Under the pieces are notes generated by a model, which was not told where the DNA came from, searched no databases, and saw nothing but the letters and a program-made list of their open reading frames with translations. A DNA stretch of 38,820 nucleotides from Ignavibacteriales bacterium (GTDB lineage Bacteria > Bacteroidota > Ignavibacteria > UBA10030), in NCBI GenBank assembly GCA_016193365.1, contig JACPSI010000003.1, positions 1-38,820 of the forward strand, given 5' to 3'. How positions within the stretch are numbered: the stretch's first letter is position 1; every line of letters starts with the position of its first letter. The position numbers and the translations under genes are program-made. Positions 7,571 through 14,499 of this stretch are shown here, one piece after another.

Positions 7571-9756
7571 AATGGTATTTCCCGTGAAAGTGGTACTTCG
7601 ACGTGAACTGTCGTCCCTTTGCGGGGCGTCGAGTCGAGTTTAAATGCGCCGCCTATCAACATAGCACGTTCCTTCATGTTTATCAAGCCAAATCCCGACC
7701 AGTCTTTCCGCTGCGGCTGTGATTTGAATTCAAAACCCTTTCCGTTGTCGCGAATCGTTAGCGCCAGGGCATCGCTCTTTCGCTCCAGCTGAACTTCAAC
7801 CCTCCGCGCGCGGGCATGTTTCGAGACGTTGGCAAGAGCTTCCTGAGCGATCCGATAGATGGTTGTTTCTACCTGTACGTCCGTTCCATTCTGCATAATG
7901 CCCTGCGACGCAAAGCGTACTCTGATGCTGTTTGCTTGTTCAAACTCTCTGCAAAGAACTTGAAGAGCCTTGACAAGCCCCAGGTCATCGAGCGTCGAAG
8001 GTCGAAGGTTTGCAGAAATCCGCCTGATTTCATTGATCAAGCCGGTGATTTGTCTCCTCGTCCTTTTGAATTGCTTGAAAACGGCTAATTTTCGTTTTGG
8101 GTATTCCTCTTCAACTGCTTCCATATGAAGTTTTGTCGCTGTCAGGCGTTGACACACGTCGTCGTGAAGCTCCCGCGCAATCCTCCTTCGCTCTTCTTCC
8201 TGAGCCTCCACCACACGTCTGGCGAGTGCGTGCAGGGCTTCATGCGCCCGCTTCCGTTCTGTAATATCCTGGCCGGTTCCGACCATTTGGATGATGTTTC
8301 CTTTCTCGTCCACGACTACCTCTCCCCTCGCCTCGAGGAACCGAATCCCTCCATCCGGAAGTACAATGCGATGCTCATAGGCGAAGGGTTCTTTCAGTCG
8401 CAACGATTCTCCAACAATCTTTTTGACCTTTTCCCTATCCTCAGGGTGAACTCGCTCCAGAAACGCTTCGTATGATCCATCAAACTCATGCGGCTGGACG
8501 CCGTAAATACGGCACATCTCCTCCGACCACCCAACCTTGTTCTCTTCAATGTTCCATTCCCAGCTTCCGATATGTGCAAGTTGCTGAGCCGCAGCAAGGA
8601 GTTTTTCACTTTGTTTGAGCTTTTCGTCGGCAAGCTTACGTTCCGTGATATCCCTTGAAACGACCACAACCCGGTCTATTTTTCCATCCTTGTTCCGGAT
8701 AACGTTCCCCTGCGACTCGATGTGACGAACACCGCCTTTTTTCATGAGCAACCTGTATTCCTCCCGGTGTCCTAATCCCGTTCCAACCGTATTCGAAAAA
8801 ATCATTTTGATTCGTTCACGGTCGTCGGGATGAACATCTGCGAATGAATCTGAACCTTTCAGCTCTTCCGGAAAGCCCAGCAGGGGCCCATAGGAGGGGC
8901 TATTATACAGCCTCCGCCCTTCAGTGTCCAGAATTGCGATGAGATCCGTGATGTTTCCCGTGATGAGCCTGAACAATTCCTCGTTCTGTCGGAGCTTTTC
9001 CTCTGCCCGTTTCCTGGCGGTAATATCTCTGGCTACGCCCAGAACCCCGACAATGCTTGTGTTATTAAACTGGGGGGTTGTAACAAATTCTCCAACAAGG
9101 ATTTCACCTTTTCGGGAGAGAATGCGCAATTCAAACAGGGAAGGTGACTCCCCGCTCAATCCTTTCTTCAGCATCTGCACTGCAAACCCCAGGTCATCTG
9201 CATGGACAAGCGGATGAAAAGGCTTCCCGATCCATTCGGCTCTCGGCCATCCTGTAATATCCTCAAAGGCGGGGTTGAGGGTCGTAATGTTTCCCTCCGG
9301 CGAAAGTGTATAGATCACGTCTCTCGCGGTATCGATAAGCAGCCGGTATCGCTCTTCCGATTCGCGCAGCGCCTTTTCCGCCTGTTCCTTCTCATGTATT
9401 TCCTTTTCCAGTTGTTGGTTGATCTCAGCAAGGTCAGCCGCACGAACTTTTAAAGTCTCGATCGCCTCCTGGAATCCCCTGCTTGTCATTTCATAAGGCG
9501 AGAGGCTCTCCGCAAAAAACCTTGTCGCCGTCTGAACTTTACCGGCCAACTCATTATTCGATTGATCGTCACCGCGCACAATCGCATCGAGAACATCTTC
9601 GTGAATCTTAAGCAGGTCGAGGCATCCAATTCCCTCTTCCACGCCCCTCCGGCCGAGTTCGTAAACCCGCTCCAGCGCAGATTCACCCGTCCCTTTCAAA
9701 TATTCTTGAAGGAGCGCTCTGTAGATTTCAGCCAGCGACTGGATACTCTCTTTCAT
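7567..9756 (-). CDS. Cytoplasmic PAS histidine kinase with RsbU-N-like domain
   Basis: The 729-residue kinase has no membrane segment. Residues 1-103 resemble the N-terminal domain of RsbU, which binds RsbT in Bacillus (ALLQEYLKGTGE, YELGRRGVEEG, a FFAESLSPYEM helix). A coiled coil (about 104-133) leads to three PAS domains (about 134-250, 258-373, 385-501). The DHp domain is the NarX/DegS type, with H531 in RRIARELHDDVCQ. The ATPase domain has an N-box (EALANVSKHA, N643), G1 (DNGKGF, 670-675) and G2 (GFGL). The ATG at 9756 is chosen because it overlaps the rsbX stop as ATGA; a longer frame upstream would run deep into rsbX. It autophosphorylates, presumably, and passes phosphate to the regulator at 6899-7570. 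RsbU-N recognition is by eye; control by RsbT is inferred from position and domain. Confidence 0.92.
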   Translation of the reverse strand: MKESIQSLAEIYRALLQEYLKGTGESALERVYELGRRGVEEGIGCLDLLKIHEDVLDAIVRGDDQSNNELAGKVQTATRFFAESLSPYEMTSRGFQEAIETLKVRAADLAEINQQLEKEIHEKEQAEKALRESEERYRLLIDTARDVIYTLSPEGNITTLNPAFEDITGWPRAEWIGKPFHPLVHADDLGFAVQMLKKGLSGESPSLFELRILSRKGEILVGEFVTTPQFNNTSIVGVLGVARDITARKRAEEKLRQNEELFRLITGNITDLIAILDTEGRRLYNSPSYGPLLGFPEELKGSDSFADVHPDDRERIKMIFSNTVGTGLGHREEYRLLMKKGGVRHIESQGNVIRNKDGKIDRVVVVSRDITERKLADEKLKQSEKLLAAAQQLAHIGSWEWNIEENKVGWSEEMCRIYGVQPHEFDGSYEAFLERVHPEDREKVKKIVGESLRLKEPFAYEHRIVLPDGGIRFLEARGEVVVDEKGNIIQMVGTGQDITERKRAHEALHALARRVVEAQEEERRRIARELHDDVCQRLTATKLHMEAVEEEYPKRKLAVFKQFKRTRRQITGLINEIRRISANLRPSTLDDLGLVKALQVLCREFEQANSIRVRFASQGIMQNGTDVQVETTIYRIAQEALANVSKHARARRVEVQLERKSDALALTIRDNGKGFEFKSQPQRKDWSGFGLINMKERAMLIGGAFKLDSTPRKGTTVHVEVPLSREIPL

Positions 9757-10376
9757 GATTTCTGTCCCACATACCTCGCTACAAGGACCAGTGCGTCGTC
9801 TGTTCCTTTTCCGTACTGGGAACAAATTCGGCTTGCCGTTTTTCCAGGCGCTTCGTGGTTCGTGCGGATGAGCTCATAAAAACCACTTTTAATTCCATCT
9901 GTGGAAAACACAAGAGTATCTCCCTGCGAAATCTGAACGACTGATGCGTACAATTGGGGGAGCTGGTATCCGACAACACCGCCCCGTAACAACACAACTT
10001 CCTGAGCAGGATTTGCGTGAGGGTCGGCTCGAAAGAGAATTCCTTCAACATTGCCCACGCCAATCCATGTCATCGTATTTTCGACTAAGTCGATCGACGC
10101 AAGTGTCATGACAACACCTCGAGTCGGTATCAATTCCTCGTGTACCCGGCGTATTAAGGAAATCACGGATTCATCGGCGAAATTCTGCAAGATTTCAGCC
10201 GCGATAATCGCTGCCGCAGCTGCTTCGTTTCCGTGGCCTAAACCATCAATAGCGCCAACAAGCACGCCATTCTGAAAATGTTGGACCACATGACGGTCGC
10301 CAGACTCTGTTTGGCCTGGAAGCGTGATCGAGGAGACCCCCCAGTCGAGCAGCTTGCTCTCACGAGCCTGAGTCAT
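9753..10376 (-). CDS. rsbX: RsbX-like PP2C phosphatase
   Basis: This 207-residue protein is a single PP2C/SpoIIE-type phosphatase domain. Metal-binding aspartates are visible at D27 (ESGDRH), D44 (IDGLGHG), D160 (FSTDGI) and D193/D194 (GTDDAL). In Bacillus, RsbX removes phosphate from RsbS and RsbR, so the stressosome recaptures RsbT and the response ends. The small size, lack of any sensory domain and place directly after rsbT all match RsbX rather than RsbU. Its ATG at 10376 lies inside the end of rsbT (17-base overlap) with GGAG 8 bases upstream, and its stop overlaps the kinase start. That coupling suggests reset enzyme and kinase are made in fixed ratio. Confidence 0.88.
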   Translation of the reverse strand: MTQARESKLLDWGVSSITLPGQTESGDRHVVQHFQNGVLVGAIDGLGHGNEAAAAAIIAAEILQNFADESVISLIRRVHEELIPTRGVVMTLASIDLVENTMTWIGVGNVEGILFRADPHANPAQEVVLLRGGVVGYQLPQLYASVVQISQGDTLVFSTDGIKSGFYELIRTNHEAPGKTASRICSQYGKGTDDALVLVARYVGQKS

Positions 10377-10836
10377 AATCGGGGCTCCATTTTATCATGA
10401 CGACCGTTGTGCCTCCCCCAACATTAGATTGAATCTCAAACTCATCCATGAGTCTCCGACAACCGGGCAACCCCATTCCCAATCCTTTTCCCGTTGAATA
10501 TCCGTCCTGCATTGCCAAATGAATATCGGGAATTCCAGGGCCCTGATCGCGAGCGACGACAAGAATTCCCCGACGCGAGCTGCGTTGATGGGGGCTCACG
10601 GCCAACTCACCGCGCTTGGCAAAGTTGATAATATTGCGCGCAACCTCCGAGATCGCGGTTGCGATAAGGGTCATATCACTCACGGAAAAGCCCAGGCTCT
10701 CGGCCATCGCCCGCCCACGTTGGCGTGCAATGACAATATCCGCATCTGAAGCGATGGGAATGCGAATTTCCCCGTTCGCAGATAATGGCATGTTGGCCAG
10801 CATCGAACTGACAGACTCCTGGATCTTATTTTTCAC
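10360..10836 (-). CDS. rsbT: RsbT-like switch kinase
   Basis: This 158-residue GHKL-type serine/threonine kinase has an N-box (ISEVARNIINFA, N68), G1 box DQGPGI (97-102) and G2 segment STGKGLGMGLPG (114-125). In Bacillus, RsbT is held in the stressosome, phosphorylates RsbR and RsbS on stress, and is then free to bind a target. It is somewhat longer than Bacillus RsbT at both ends. The start is GTG at 10836, overlapping the rsbS stop as GTGA. Close association with rsbS and rsbR separates it from RsbW-type anti-sigma factors, which share the fold. The expected free-state partner RsbU is absent; the RsbU-N-like kinases here are the likely substitutes. Confidence 0.9.
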   Translation of the reverse strand: MKNKIQESVSSMLANMPLSANGEIRIPIASDADIVIARQRGRAMAESLGFSVSDMTLIATAISEVARNIINFAKRGELAVSPHQRSSRRGILVVARDQGPGIPDIHLAMQDGYSTGKGLGMGLPGCRRLMDEFEIQSNVGGGTTVVMIKWSPDYDSGS

Positions 10837-11240
10837 GCCTTGCGCCTCTTTTGACTCGATTGCCCCACTAACGCAAAACTCTTCCCTCCCTTTGTCCTTT
10901 GGTCCATGATCGCCAGGCCTTCCTCCAAATCCAGCGCGATTCGAACACTTTCCAGGGTCAGCCCCAGTTGAACCATAGCAAATGCAACTTCCGGCTGAAT
11001 TCCAACGATCACGGTATCCGCGCCACGAAGCCGTACCATATACGCCAGACTCCGAAGAGTGCGCGCTGCAAACGAGTCCATCACATCTAGAGCCGTTACA
11101 TCAATGATGACTCCTCTTGACCGGTATTTGCCTACTTGCATGACGAGGGCATCCTGCAATTTCAAAAGATCCTCGTCTGTGAGGGCTGCTTGAAAGGTGG
11201 CAATAAGGTAGGAACCTTGCTTTAGTATAGGGACTTCCAC
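10833..11240 (-). CDS. rsbS: RsbS-like STAS scaffold protein
   Basis: This 135-residue protein is one STAS domain and resembles Bacillus RsbS through its length, starting with the PILK segment near the N-terminus. S56 in LDVMDSFAAR is at the position of the Bacillus RsbS phosphorylation site Ser59. IQPEVA and ALDLEEGL also match the family. RsbS with RsbR forms the large stressosome core that holds RsbT; phosphorylation of this serine releases it. A C-terminal extension (about 115-135) ends in a basic run. The start is GTG at 11240 with AGGGAG about 9 bases upstream. There are 83 bases between the rsbR stop and this start. Confidence 0.92.
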   Translation of the reverse strand: MEVPILKQGSYLIATFQAALTDEDLLKLQDALVMQVGKYRSRGVIIDVTALDVMDSFAARTLRSLAYMVRLRGADTVIVGIQPEVAFAMVQLGLTLESVRIALDLEEGLAIMDQRTKGGKSFALVGQSSQKRRKA

Positions 11241-11323
11241 GATGCTTCTCCCTTGCGTTTAGTCGCGGTCTGGCTGCCCAAAAGTTGGCTATGCAATCGT
11301 CGGTTGCGGAATTGGAGGGCAGA

Positions 11324-12238
11324 TTATACCGACTGGGCCGTTTCGCTGATCGGCACGACCTTGTATCCAAGTAAGCGCTCGGCTTCTTCGATACCTCCTT
11401 GAAGGTCGCCGACGGTGTTCATTTTGGCAAGGTCAACGCCGATGGTAACAAGGGTTTGGGCAATCTCCGGCGAGAGACCGGTGACAATAACTGTGGCACC
11501 TAGTAAGCGCGTCGCCTCGACAGTCTGAACAAGTGCGTTTGCCACGTTTGAGTCCATGGCAGCTACACCCGTTATGTCGATAACAACGACTTTTGCACGG
11601 TTGGTACGAATTCCACGCAAGAGCTGTTCGGTCAACTGGCGGGAGCGTTGTGGATCGATAACGCCGATTATGGGAAGGATGAGTAATCGTTCACGAACCT
11701 GCAACACCGGCGTCGAAAGTTCACGGATGGCCTCTTGCTGTTGACGAATCGTCCGTTCACGTTCCTGAACGAAACCCACGGACACCGTGTTTGCGATTCT
11801 ATTTGCCGCCGGCTCATACGCATCGAGGATTCTGAACAGGAGCGCAAAGTCATGTTGATACTTTGCAAACAGCGACCGGGCAAGCACGTCACGCAAGAGA
11901 AGAACGATTCCGATAACTTCATGCGTTTCAACTCCACGAGGGATGATACGCTCTGACAGGTTGCGTGCGTATGCCTGCAGGGCTTCAAACGTCCCTGTTT
12001 CAAGCGCTTCCACGTAATTATCGTAAACGGCTGTCGCCTCGGTGAAGATTTCCTCCTGACTCATGGCTGTCAGAAGTTTTGCTTCGGTAATACGGCGAGC
12101 CCATTCCTGACGTAATTGCGTTCGGTTTTGTCTCAAGTGAGAGACAAGTTCCCGCAGCAACGCAATGTTGTCTTCTGCGGTGGAAGACTTTTCCGTCGTG
12201 AGGGTCCCAAGATCATGAAGATCATTTCTTTTGGGCAT
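11324..12238 (-). CDS. rsbR: RsbR-like stressosome sensor
   Basis: The 304-residue protein has an N-terminal helical domain of the RsbR/RsbRD type (about 22-165), a linker helix and a STAS domain (about 178-295). S230 in AMDSNVANAL occupies the STAS phosphorylation position (Thr205-like in Bacillus RsbRA). T176 in ELSTPV is near the linker site equivalent to Thr171. RsbR paralogues carry the sensory turrets of the stressosome; the signal is unknown. The start at 12238 is chosen because AAGGAGG lies 6 bases before it, while the longer frame to 12337 lacks a ribosome site. It is the first gene of the operon. Only one RsbR is seen, so its N-terminal domain may be the main input unless other copies lie elsewhere. 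Confidence 0.9.
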   Translation of the reverse strand: MPKRNDLHDLGTLTTEKSSTAEDNIALLRELVSHLRQNRTQLRQEWARRITEAKLLTAMSQEEIFTEATAVYDNYVEALETGTFEALQAYARNLSERIIPRGVETHEVIGIVLLLRDVLARSLFAKYQHDFALLFRILDAYEPAANRIANTVSVGFVQERERTIRQQQEAIRELSTPVLQVRERLLILPIIGVIDPQRSRQLTEQLLRGIRTNRAKVVVIDITGVAAMDSNVANALVQTVEATRLLGATVIVTGLSPEIAQTLVTIGVDLAKMNTVGDLQGGIEEAERLLGYKVVPISETAQSV

Positions 12239-12523
12239 AAGATGCCTCCTTCGTTGTGTGATGTTATCAGTTGGCTGTGTTAAGTGGTTTTCAGTCTTCA
12301 CAGAGTGGTTATTCTGCTTTGCTTGAGTGTTAAGCATTTCTTACACAAACATGCTGACGAAGGATAAAGAATTACTCTTACGAGCACAATCAGGCGTAAT
12401 GTGTAATCTCTTCCACATCAATACAGATGAGATACCTACAGTCATCTACTTAGTATAAACATATGAGGAAAATTACCGCGCCGAATCTATGGCGTATGTG
12501 CTTGAGATTATGCAATATTCACC
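12239..12523. promoter_or_regulatory. Divergent promoter region for rsbR and the coiled-coil receiver gene
   Basis: This 285-base AT-richer region must hold outward promoters for the stressosome operon (minus) and the gene at 12524 (plus). Minus-strand partial matches to TAnnTTTG are CATGTTTG (about 12346-12353) and TATGTTTA (about 12457-12464), neither with a convincing TTTG box upstream. I cannot place either promoter firmly. No sigma-54 site with the GG and GC spacing was found by eye. Confidence 0.4.
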
Positions 12524-14083
12524 ATGCAGGTAATGAAAAAACCGCTTTCTCCCCCCGTTTCTAGCCCCAAAACTACCACTGCTCCGTTGTTAAGTGAGGA
12601 AAACCGAGCGCGAGTAAGTGCACTCCTCAAACAGGCCGACCAGGCTGTTAAATCAAATGATTTGAAGGCTGCCCTCGACAGTGTCCGAAAAGTGTATGAG
12701 CACGACCCAAAAAACATGTATGCACGAGCCTATGAAGACAGAATTGTGACGCTTATGGCCGAATCTGAAGCAAAAAAAGGAACACTTGTGAGCCAAGAAG
12801 CGTCACCGCAACCCGACCCGACCAGGATGCATGAAAAAATCAATGAAATTCACTCCCAACAGGAAATGGAAGCCCTGAAACGGAAACAGAAAGAAAAAGA
12901 GGCTGAAGAGTTAGAGCAGCGTGCACGCCAGGCTTCGGTTAATGAACGCAAAGAACTCCTGGCAAAAGACCTGCAATCGCTTGAGGCAGAGGCGCTGAAG
13001 CGTGTGGAAACGATGGAACAACGAATGAGTGAACAGGTACAGCGATTGCTCGAAGAAGAAAAGCGGCGTCTTGAGGAACAGTCCCGCGGAGCGCTCGAAG
13101 AACTGAAGGCATCAGTTGAGCAGGCCCGTACGGAAAGCATGTCAAAATTGGAGGATCACTCGGCTTTGGATAAGCTCAAAGCTGAGACCGAGGCCGAATT
13201 AGACCGCATGAAGCAACAGTTCAAGTTGCAGATGATCGCCAAAATGGAAGCTGAGCGGCGCCAAATGCAGGCTGAAATATTCAGAAAACTTAAGGAAGAA
13301 CAATCCAAGAAAGAAGAAGAACTTGCTGTGCGAGTTGAGGATGAGCATCAAACGATCCTTCAGAGGGGCGAGCAGAAAACTAGGGAAGTCGCACTTGAGA
13401 CCTACCGCTCTCAAATGATGGTCATGACACAATACAAACTTCCCGCGGATGTATTGGAAAGCCTGTCGAAGGGATTGCGGATTTCACTTTCAATCACCGA
13501 CGAAGAACATGCTCACATTCAACAATCAGTAAGATCGAAAGCGTTCATCGATGCCGTAAAAGAGGCCTGGAAACACGGGAGACTTTCGCACGATGAATCC
13601 GAAGTGATTGAAAATCTCGGTAACTTGTATCAAATTTCCCCGGCTCAACAAAAATCCATACATGCGCAAGCGCGGCAGGAGCTGGGCGTCACGACACAAC
13701 CGGCAGTTATTCTCGTGCTCGATGATGAGGAGTTTATACTGGAATTCGTCGAGATGATCCTTAAGCAAAAATATGGAACTGTCCTGACCGCGAAAAGTGT
13801 CAACCAGGCCTTGAAATTAATGAAACAAACCAAACCATCCCTCGTGATCAGCGACGTGAACCTTGGCACGCCTGAAATCACGGGGTTTACATTCTGTGAA
13901 AAAATGACTCAGGGCGAGTATGGAGAAGAGTTTAAGGAAATCCCGTTTATCGTGATGAGCGCCGTTTCAGACGATTTCTTCATCAAAAGTGCCAAACAGA
14001 TAGGGGCGAAGGCGTATCTCCCAAAGCCTTTTACGAGAGAAAAACTCGAGCGGACAATTCAGTTGGCGTTAGCCGGAGGGTAG
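12524..14083 (+). CDS. Coiled-coil protein with C-terminal receiver domain
   Basis: This 519-residue cytoplasmic protein has a short helical region resembling one or two TPR-like units (about 26-80), a long charged coiled coil (about 105-295), a helical segment (about 325-388) and a receiver domain (about 394-519). The receiver looks functional: D400/D401, phosphorylatable D444 (ISDVNL), S479 (VMSA) and K501 (LPKPF). There is no DNA-binding or enzymatic output, so the receiver probably controls assembly or partner binding through the coiled coil. The ATG at 12524 has no clear ribosome site; ATG at 12533 is an alternative. It diverges from rsbR, suggesting shared regulation, and could take phosphate from one of the hybrid kinases. 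I do not recognise it as a named protein. Confidence 0.88.
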   Translation: MQVMKKPLSPPVSSPKTTTAPLLSEENRARVSALLKQADQAVKSNDLKAALDSVRKVYEHDPKNMYARAYEDRIVTLMAESEAKKGTLVSQEASPQPDPTRMHEKINEIHSQQEMEALKRKQKEKEAEELEQRARQASVNERKELLAKDLQSLEAEALKRVETMEQRMSEQVQRLLEEEKRRLEEQSRGALEELKASVEQARTESMSKLEDHSALDKLKAETEAELDRMKQQFKLQMIAKMEAERRQMQAEIFRKLKEEQSKKEEELAVRVEDEHQTILQRGEQKTREVALETYRSQMMVMTQYKLPADVLESLSKGLRISLSITDEEHAHIQQSVRSKAFIDAVKEAWKHGRLSHDESEVIENLGNLYQISPAQQKSIHAQARQELGVTTQPAVILVLDDEEFILEFVEMILKQKYGTVLTAKSVNQALKLMKQTKPSLVISDVNLGTPEITGFTFCEKMTQGEYGEEFKEIPFIVMSAVSDDFFIKSAKQIGAKAYLPKPFTREKLERTIQLALAGG

Positions 14084-14095
14084 GAGACTCCCGAA

Positions 14096-14112
14096 ATCCA
14101 CTCTCAGTGGAT
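14096..14112. repeat. Small hairpin between convergent genes
   Basis: ATCCACT (14096-14102) and AGTGGAT (14106-14112) form a 7-bp stem with a 3-base loop, over the stop codon of the minus-strand gene at 14104. Neither strand has a following T-run, so it is at best a weak two-way terminator for this convergent pair. Confidence 0.35.
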
Positions 14113-14490
14113 GATCTCAATCTGACTGGTACTTTCGTTCACCCGCATTCGAACGCGAATAGTATCCCGTCCCGAAACAACCCGCCCCACGCCGACAAGA
14201 ACAACTTCGTCGCTTGTTGTATTCTCAATATAGTAGCGGCCGTTAGCCGTTTCAGACCGCGCCGATAACTTTCTGATATCTATACCCTCGAAGCTGTTAT
14301 TTCCGCCTCCCAGATTTAACGGCTTCCAGAAATACGAGCGCGCCTTTGTTGCGAAGAATAGCAAATCATCGACGAGCGCGTTGCGGCTGGACTCTATTGC
14401 GTTTGCTTGGAAAGCCGTTACTCCAACGACAATAGCAATCCCGACAATGATGACGCCCAATGCAACGTACAACATCTGCTGTGTGCCCAT
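14104..14490 (-). CDS. Small membrane-anchored protein of unknown function
   Basis: This 128-residue protein starts with a hydrophobic helix (about 7-28, VALGVIIVGIAIVVGVTAF), followed by a hydrophilic domain likely outside the cytoplasm with a beta-rich end (VVLVGVGRVV, TIRVRMRV). The layout resembles a pilin-like or single-pass anchor, but I see no prepilin peptidase motif before the helix and no pilus genes nearby. The start has GAGGAGG 5-8 bases upstream, and only 9 bases separate it from the stop of the hybrid kinase, so it is the last gene of the nine-gene operon. It might be a sensor subunit or envelope partner of that pathway, but nothing in the sequence proves this. Confidence 0.75.
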   Translation of the reverse strand: MGTQQMLYVALGVIIVGIAIVVGVTAFQANAIESSRNALVDDLLFFATKARSYFWKPLNLGGGNNSFEGIDIRKLSARSETANGRYYIENTTSDEVVLVGVGRVVSGRDTIRVRMRVNESTSQIEIIH

Positions 14491-14499
14491 ACATCCTCC

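Noticed and set aside
9757-9825. Longer N-terminus for the stressosome-operon kinase
   Set aside because: It would add 23 residues encoded inside rsbX, while the ATG at 9756 forms a coupled ATGA junction like others in the operon.
10360-10836. RsbW-type anti-sigma factor
   Set aside because: The fold is shared, but the gene lies between rsbS and rsbX with no anti-anti-sigma of the RsbV type or sigma factor beside it, which fits RsbT.
14096-14112. Two-way intrinsic terminator between the convergent genes
   Set aside because: The 7-bp stem is real but lacks a T-run on both strands, so it is listed only as a repeat.
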